Positions 5,784-7,527 of a DNA stretch of 7,527 nt are shown piece by piece. Every line of letters begins with the position of its first letter. Within the stretch, counting starts at the first letter, position 1. The position numbers and the translations under genes are program-made. This stretch comes from Acidobacteriota bacterium (GTDB lineage: Bacteria > Acidobacteriota > Terriglobia > Terriglobales > Acidobacteriaceae). The stretch covers positions 1-7,527 of the forward strand of contig JAJZIF010000178.1 of the NCBI GenBank assembly GCA_021810735.1, read 5' to 3'. The notes under the pieces were generated by a model. That model saw only the letters and a list, made by a program, of their open reading frames with translations, was not told the DNA's origin and did not search any database.

Positions 5784-6680
5784 ATGCAAAAGCCATGGAA
5801 GATGGGTGGGAGTTTTACGTTTCCGGGGACGGGCAAGACGGTGCGTCGAATGGGATATGGTGCGATGCAGCTTGCGGGGCGGGAGGGTGAGAAGCGAGTG
5901 TGGGGTCCGCCGAAGGATGTGCCGGGCGCGATTGCGGTGCTCCGCGAGGCGATTGAGGCCGGCGTGAATCACATCGACACGAGCGATTTTTACGGGCCGC
6001 ATGTGACGAACCAGATCATCCGGGAGGCGCTGCATCCCTATCCTGAAGATCTGGTGATTGTGACGAAGGTGGGTGCGCGGCGCGGGAGCGACGGATCGTG
6101 GCTGCATGCGCGGTCGCGGCAGGAAGTGATCGACGCGGTGCATGACAATCTGCGGAACCTGGAGATGGATGCGCTGCACGTGGTGAATTTGCGGCTGGGC
6201 GGGATGAGCGAGCCCACGAATGAGCCGGTGGAAGAGCCACTCACGGCGCTGGCGGAGCTGAAGGAGCGGGGACTGATACAGCACATCGGGTTGAGCACGG
6301 TTTCTGCGAAGCAACTGGAGGAGGCGCAGAAGATCACGGAGATTGTGTGCATCCAGAATTTTTATAACGTGGCGCACCGCACAGATGACGCGTTTGTAGA
6401 TGCGCTGGCGGCGCAAGGGATTGCGTATGTGCCGTATTTTCCGCTGGGAGGGTTTGCTCCGCTGCAGGCGGAGGAGTTAAAGGAAGTGGCCGCGTCCCTG
6501 GGGGCCACGCCGATGCAGGTGGCGCTGGTGTGGCTGCTGCGGCGGTCGCCGAATCTGCTGCTGATTCCAGGGACATCTTCGGTGGGGCATTTGCGGGAGA
6601 ATCTGGCTGCGGCGGAGTTGGATCTGCCAGAGGATGCGCTGGCGAGGCTGAATGGAATCGGCACGGCGGCGACAGCCTGA
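5784..6680 (+). CDS. pdxI: Aldo/keto reductase, YdbC/PdxI type (NADPH-dependent pyridoxal reductase)
   Basis: The product has 298 residues, a single (beta/alpha)8 barrel of the usual length. The blocks RMGYGAMQLAG, VWGPPKDVPGAIAVLREA, GVNHIDTSDFYGPHVTNQI and IPGTSSVGHLREN (261-273, cofactor phosphate site) match what I recall of Escherichia coli YdbC, since named PdxI, which reduces pyridoxal to pyridoxine with NADPH in vitamin B6 salvage. The catalytic residues expected for aldo/keto reductases are D65, Y70 and K95. The usual histidine position reads VVNLR (N135), a substitution I also recall in YdbC. The start is the ATG at 5784 with AGGAG four bases before it; an in-frame TTG at 5772 overlaps that ribosome site and is rejected. 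mtgA follows after 30 bases. The substrate is assigned by resemblance only, so a different aldehyde is possible. Confidence 0.88.
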   Translation: MQKPWKMGGSFTFPGTGKTVRRMGYGAMQLAGREGEKRVWGPPKDVPGAIAVLREAIEAGVNHIDTSDFYGPHVTNQIIREALHPYPEDLVIVTKVGARRGSDGSWLHARSRQEVIDAVHDNLRNLEMDALHVVNLRLGGMSEPTNEPVEEPLTALAELKERGLIQHIGLSTVSAKQLEEAQKITEIVCIQNFYNVAHRTDDAFVDALAAQGIAYVPYFPLGGFAPLQAEELKEVAASLGATPMQVALVWLLRRSPNLLLIPGTSSVGHLRENLAAAELDLPEDALARLNGIGTAATA

Positions 6681-6695
6681 GAGATGGGCTGCGGC

Positions 6696-6701
6696 TATGA
6701 T
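6696..6701 (+). promoter_or_regulatory. Possible -10 element directly before mtgA
   Basis: TATGAT matches five of six consensus bases and would start transcription about three bases before the mtgA ATG at 6711. No -35 is visible at the proper distance, and the gene may simply be read from the reductase message. Confidence 0.25.
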
Positions 6702-6710
6702 TCTTGAGAG

Positions 6711-7433
6711 ATGAGAACGTGGCCTTTTCGCAGAAAGAATACCAAGCGTGAGGGAAGCTGGCGGCCGGTGCGATGGCTATGGGCCTTCGCGCGTTGGGTT
6801 GCGATTGTGATGGTTGGCTGGTGGGTGCTGTGTTCGCTGCTACTGGTGGCTTACCGGTTTGTACCGCCTCCGACGACGGCGGTGCATGTGGAGCGGCGCG
6901 TACAGGCGTGGCTGGCGCATAAGCCGTATCACATGCGGTACGAGTATGTTCCGTTGAGCCGGATTTCTCCGAATCTGCAACATGCGGTGATCGCGGCCGA
7001 GGATGCGAAGTTTTATCACGAGCATGGGTTTGACTGGGAAGCGATGGGCAAGGCGGCCAAGGGGGATTTGGCCGGGCATCGGCTGCGGGGAGGGTCGACG
7101 CTGGATCAGCAACTGGTGAAGAACCTGTTTCTGGGGACGGAGCGGACGATCTGGCGGAAGGTGCTGGAGGCCTCGCTGGTTCCGGTGGCGGAGGTGGCGC
7201 TGGGCAAGCAACGGATTCTGGAGCTGTACTTGAACGAAGTGGAGTGGGGGCGCGGCGTGTACGGCGCGGAGGCGGCGTGCCGGTATTACTACGGGACGAG
7301 CGCGCGGAATGTGAGCCGGGATGAGGCAGCGCGACTGGCCGCGATATTGCCGGATCCGCGGCATTGGGAGCCGCAGCGAATGGGGTGGTACAGCGGGGTG
7401 ATTGAGCGGCGGATGAGCCAGATGGGGTGGTGA
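6711..7433 (+). CDS. mtgA: Monofunctional biosynthetic peptidoglycan transglycosylase
   Basis: The product has 240 residues, the normal length of MtgA. A basic cytoplasmic N-terminus (1-26) is followed by one membrane anchor (~27-48, WVAIVMVGWWVLCSLLLVAY) and a periplasmic GT51 domain. Motif 1 is AAEDAKFYHEHGFDW with catalytic E97. Motif 2 is RGGSTLDQQLVKNLFL (126-141). Motif 3 is RKVLE (149-153) with the second catalytic glutamate E153, followed by KQRILELYLNEVEWG. There is no transpeptidase domain, so it should polymerise lipid II into glycan chains without cross-linking. Motif 2 has Asp where Thr or Ser is usual (STLDQQ rather than STITQQ). The gene starts 30 bases after the reductase. GAGAG touches the ATG and is too close to work as a normal ribosome site, so coupling or near-leaderless translation is likely. 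Confidence 0.95.
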   Translation: MRTWPFRRKNTKREGSWRPVRWLWAFARWVAIVMVGWWVLCSLLLVAYRFVPPPTTAVHVERRVQAWLAHKPYHMRYEYVPLSRISPNLQHAVIAAEDAKFYHEHGFDWEAMGKAAKGDLAGHRLRGGSTLDQQLVKNLFLGTERTIWRKVLEASLVPVAEVALGKQRILELYLNEVEWGRGVYGAEAACRYYYGTSARNVSRDEAARLAAILPDPRHWEPQRMGWYSGVIERRMSQMGW

Positions 7434-7483
7434 GGGATAGCAGCTACGGGGACGTCTGCTGGTCGTGGAAAGGGAAGCTTGCG

Positions 7484-7489
7484 TAAGAT
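7484..7489 (+). promoter_or_regulatory. Possible -10 element at the right edge
   Basis: TAAGAT (four of six matches) lies exactly six bases before the GTG at 7496, the same geometry as at the radical SAM gene. The best -35 candidate, TGGTCG at 18 bases, matches only three of six. Confidence 0.25.
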
Positions 7490-7495
7490 TCCTGC

Positions 7496-7527
7496 GTGGC
7501 GAGAGCGATGCAACCACATCGCAGCCA
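7496..7527 (+). CDS. Possible N-terminus of a further gene (partial)
   Basis: From a GTG at 7496, or the in-frame ATG at 7508, the frame is open to the window edge and reads MARAMQPHRS. It is far too short to identify. Support comes only from the -10-like TAAGAT placed for a leaderless start and from being 62 bases downstream of the mtgA stop. Confidence 0.25.
   Translation, partial: MARAMQPHRS

Overview
The window carries a run of chromosomal housekeeping and accessory genes from a GC-rich, Gram-negative-type bacterium. The coding strand is strongly G-rich. A bactofilin, a PA0069/Rv2578c-type radical SAM protein, a stand-alone diguanylate cyclase, a YdbC/PdxI-type aldo/keto reductase and a monofunctional peptidoglycan transglycosylase occur together. 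My best guess is an acidobacterium (Terriglobia-like). That is inference from gene style, not a proven assignment. I see no tRNA, rRNA, CRISPR array, insertion sequence or phage gene.

Layout: positions 1-168 hold the 3' end of an unidentified plus-strand gene. It converges on a minus-strand UPF0173 metallo-hydrolase (232-942), and a perfect 16-bp inverted repeat between them looks like a shared bidirectional terminator. A divergent region (943-1161) then leads into plus-strand genes: a radical SAM protein (1162-2322), a bactofilin (2343-2783) and a methyltransferase-like protein (2880-3536). The radical SAM gene has a promoter placed so that transcription should begin on the A of its ATG, so its mRNA is probably leaderless. 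The bactofilin has a second promoter lying inside the end of the radical SAM gene.

An 890-bp stretch (3537-4426) has no convincing gene. Its right part is rich in short inverted repeats and sits directly before a diguanylate cyclase (4427-5518) with intact GGDEF and RxxD inhibitory sites. After a 265-bp gap come the PdxI-like reductase (5784-6680) and, 30 bp later, mtgA (6711-7433). The last ~30 bases may be the start of another gene.

Functionally, bactofilin (cytoskeletal polymer) and MtgA (glycan polymerisation) both relate to the cell envelope. The cyclase makes c-di-GMP, the reductase acts in vitamin B6 salvage, and the two hydrolase/radical SAM proteins are of unknown substrate. There is no obvious single pathway. 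The least explained parts are the hairpin-rich leader before the cyclase and the methyltransferase-like partner of bactofilin.
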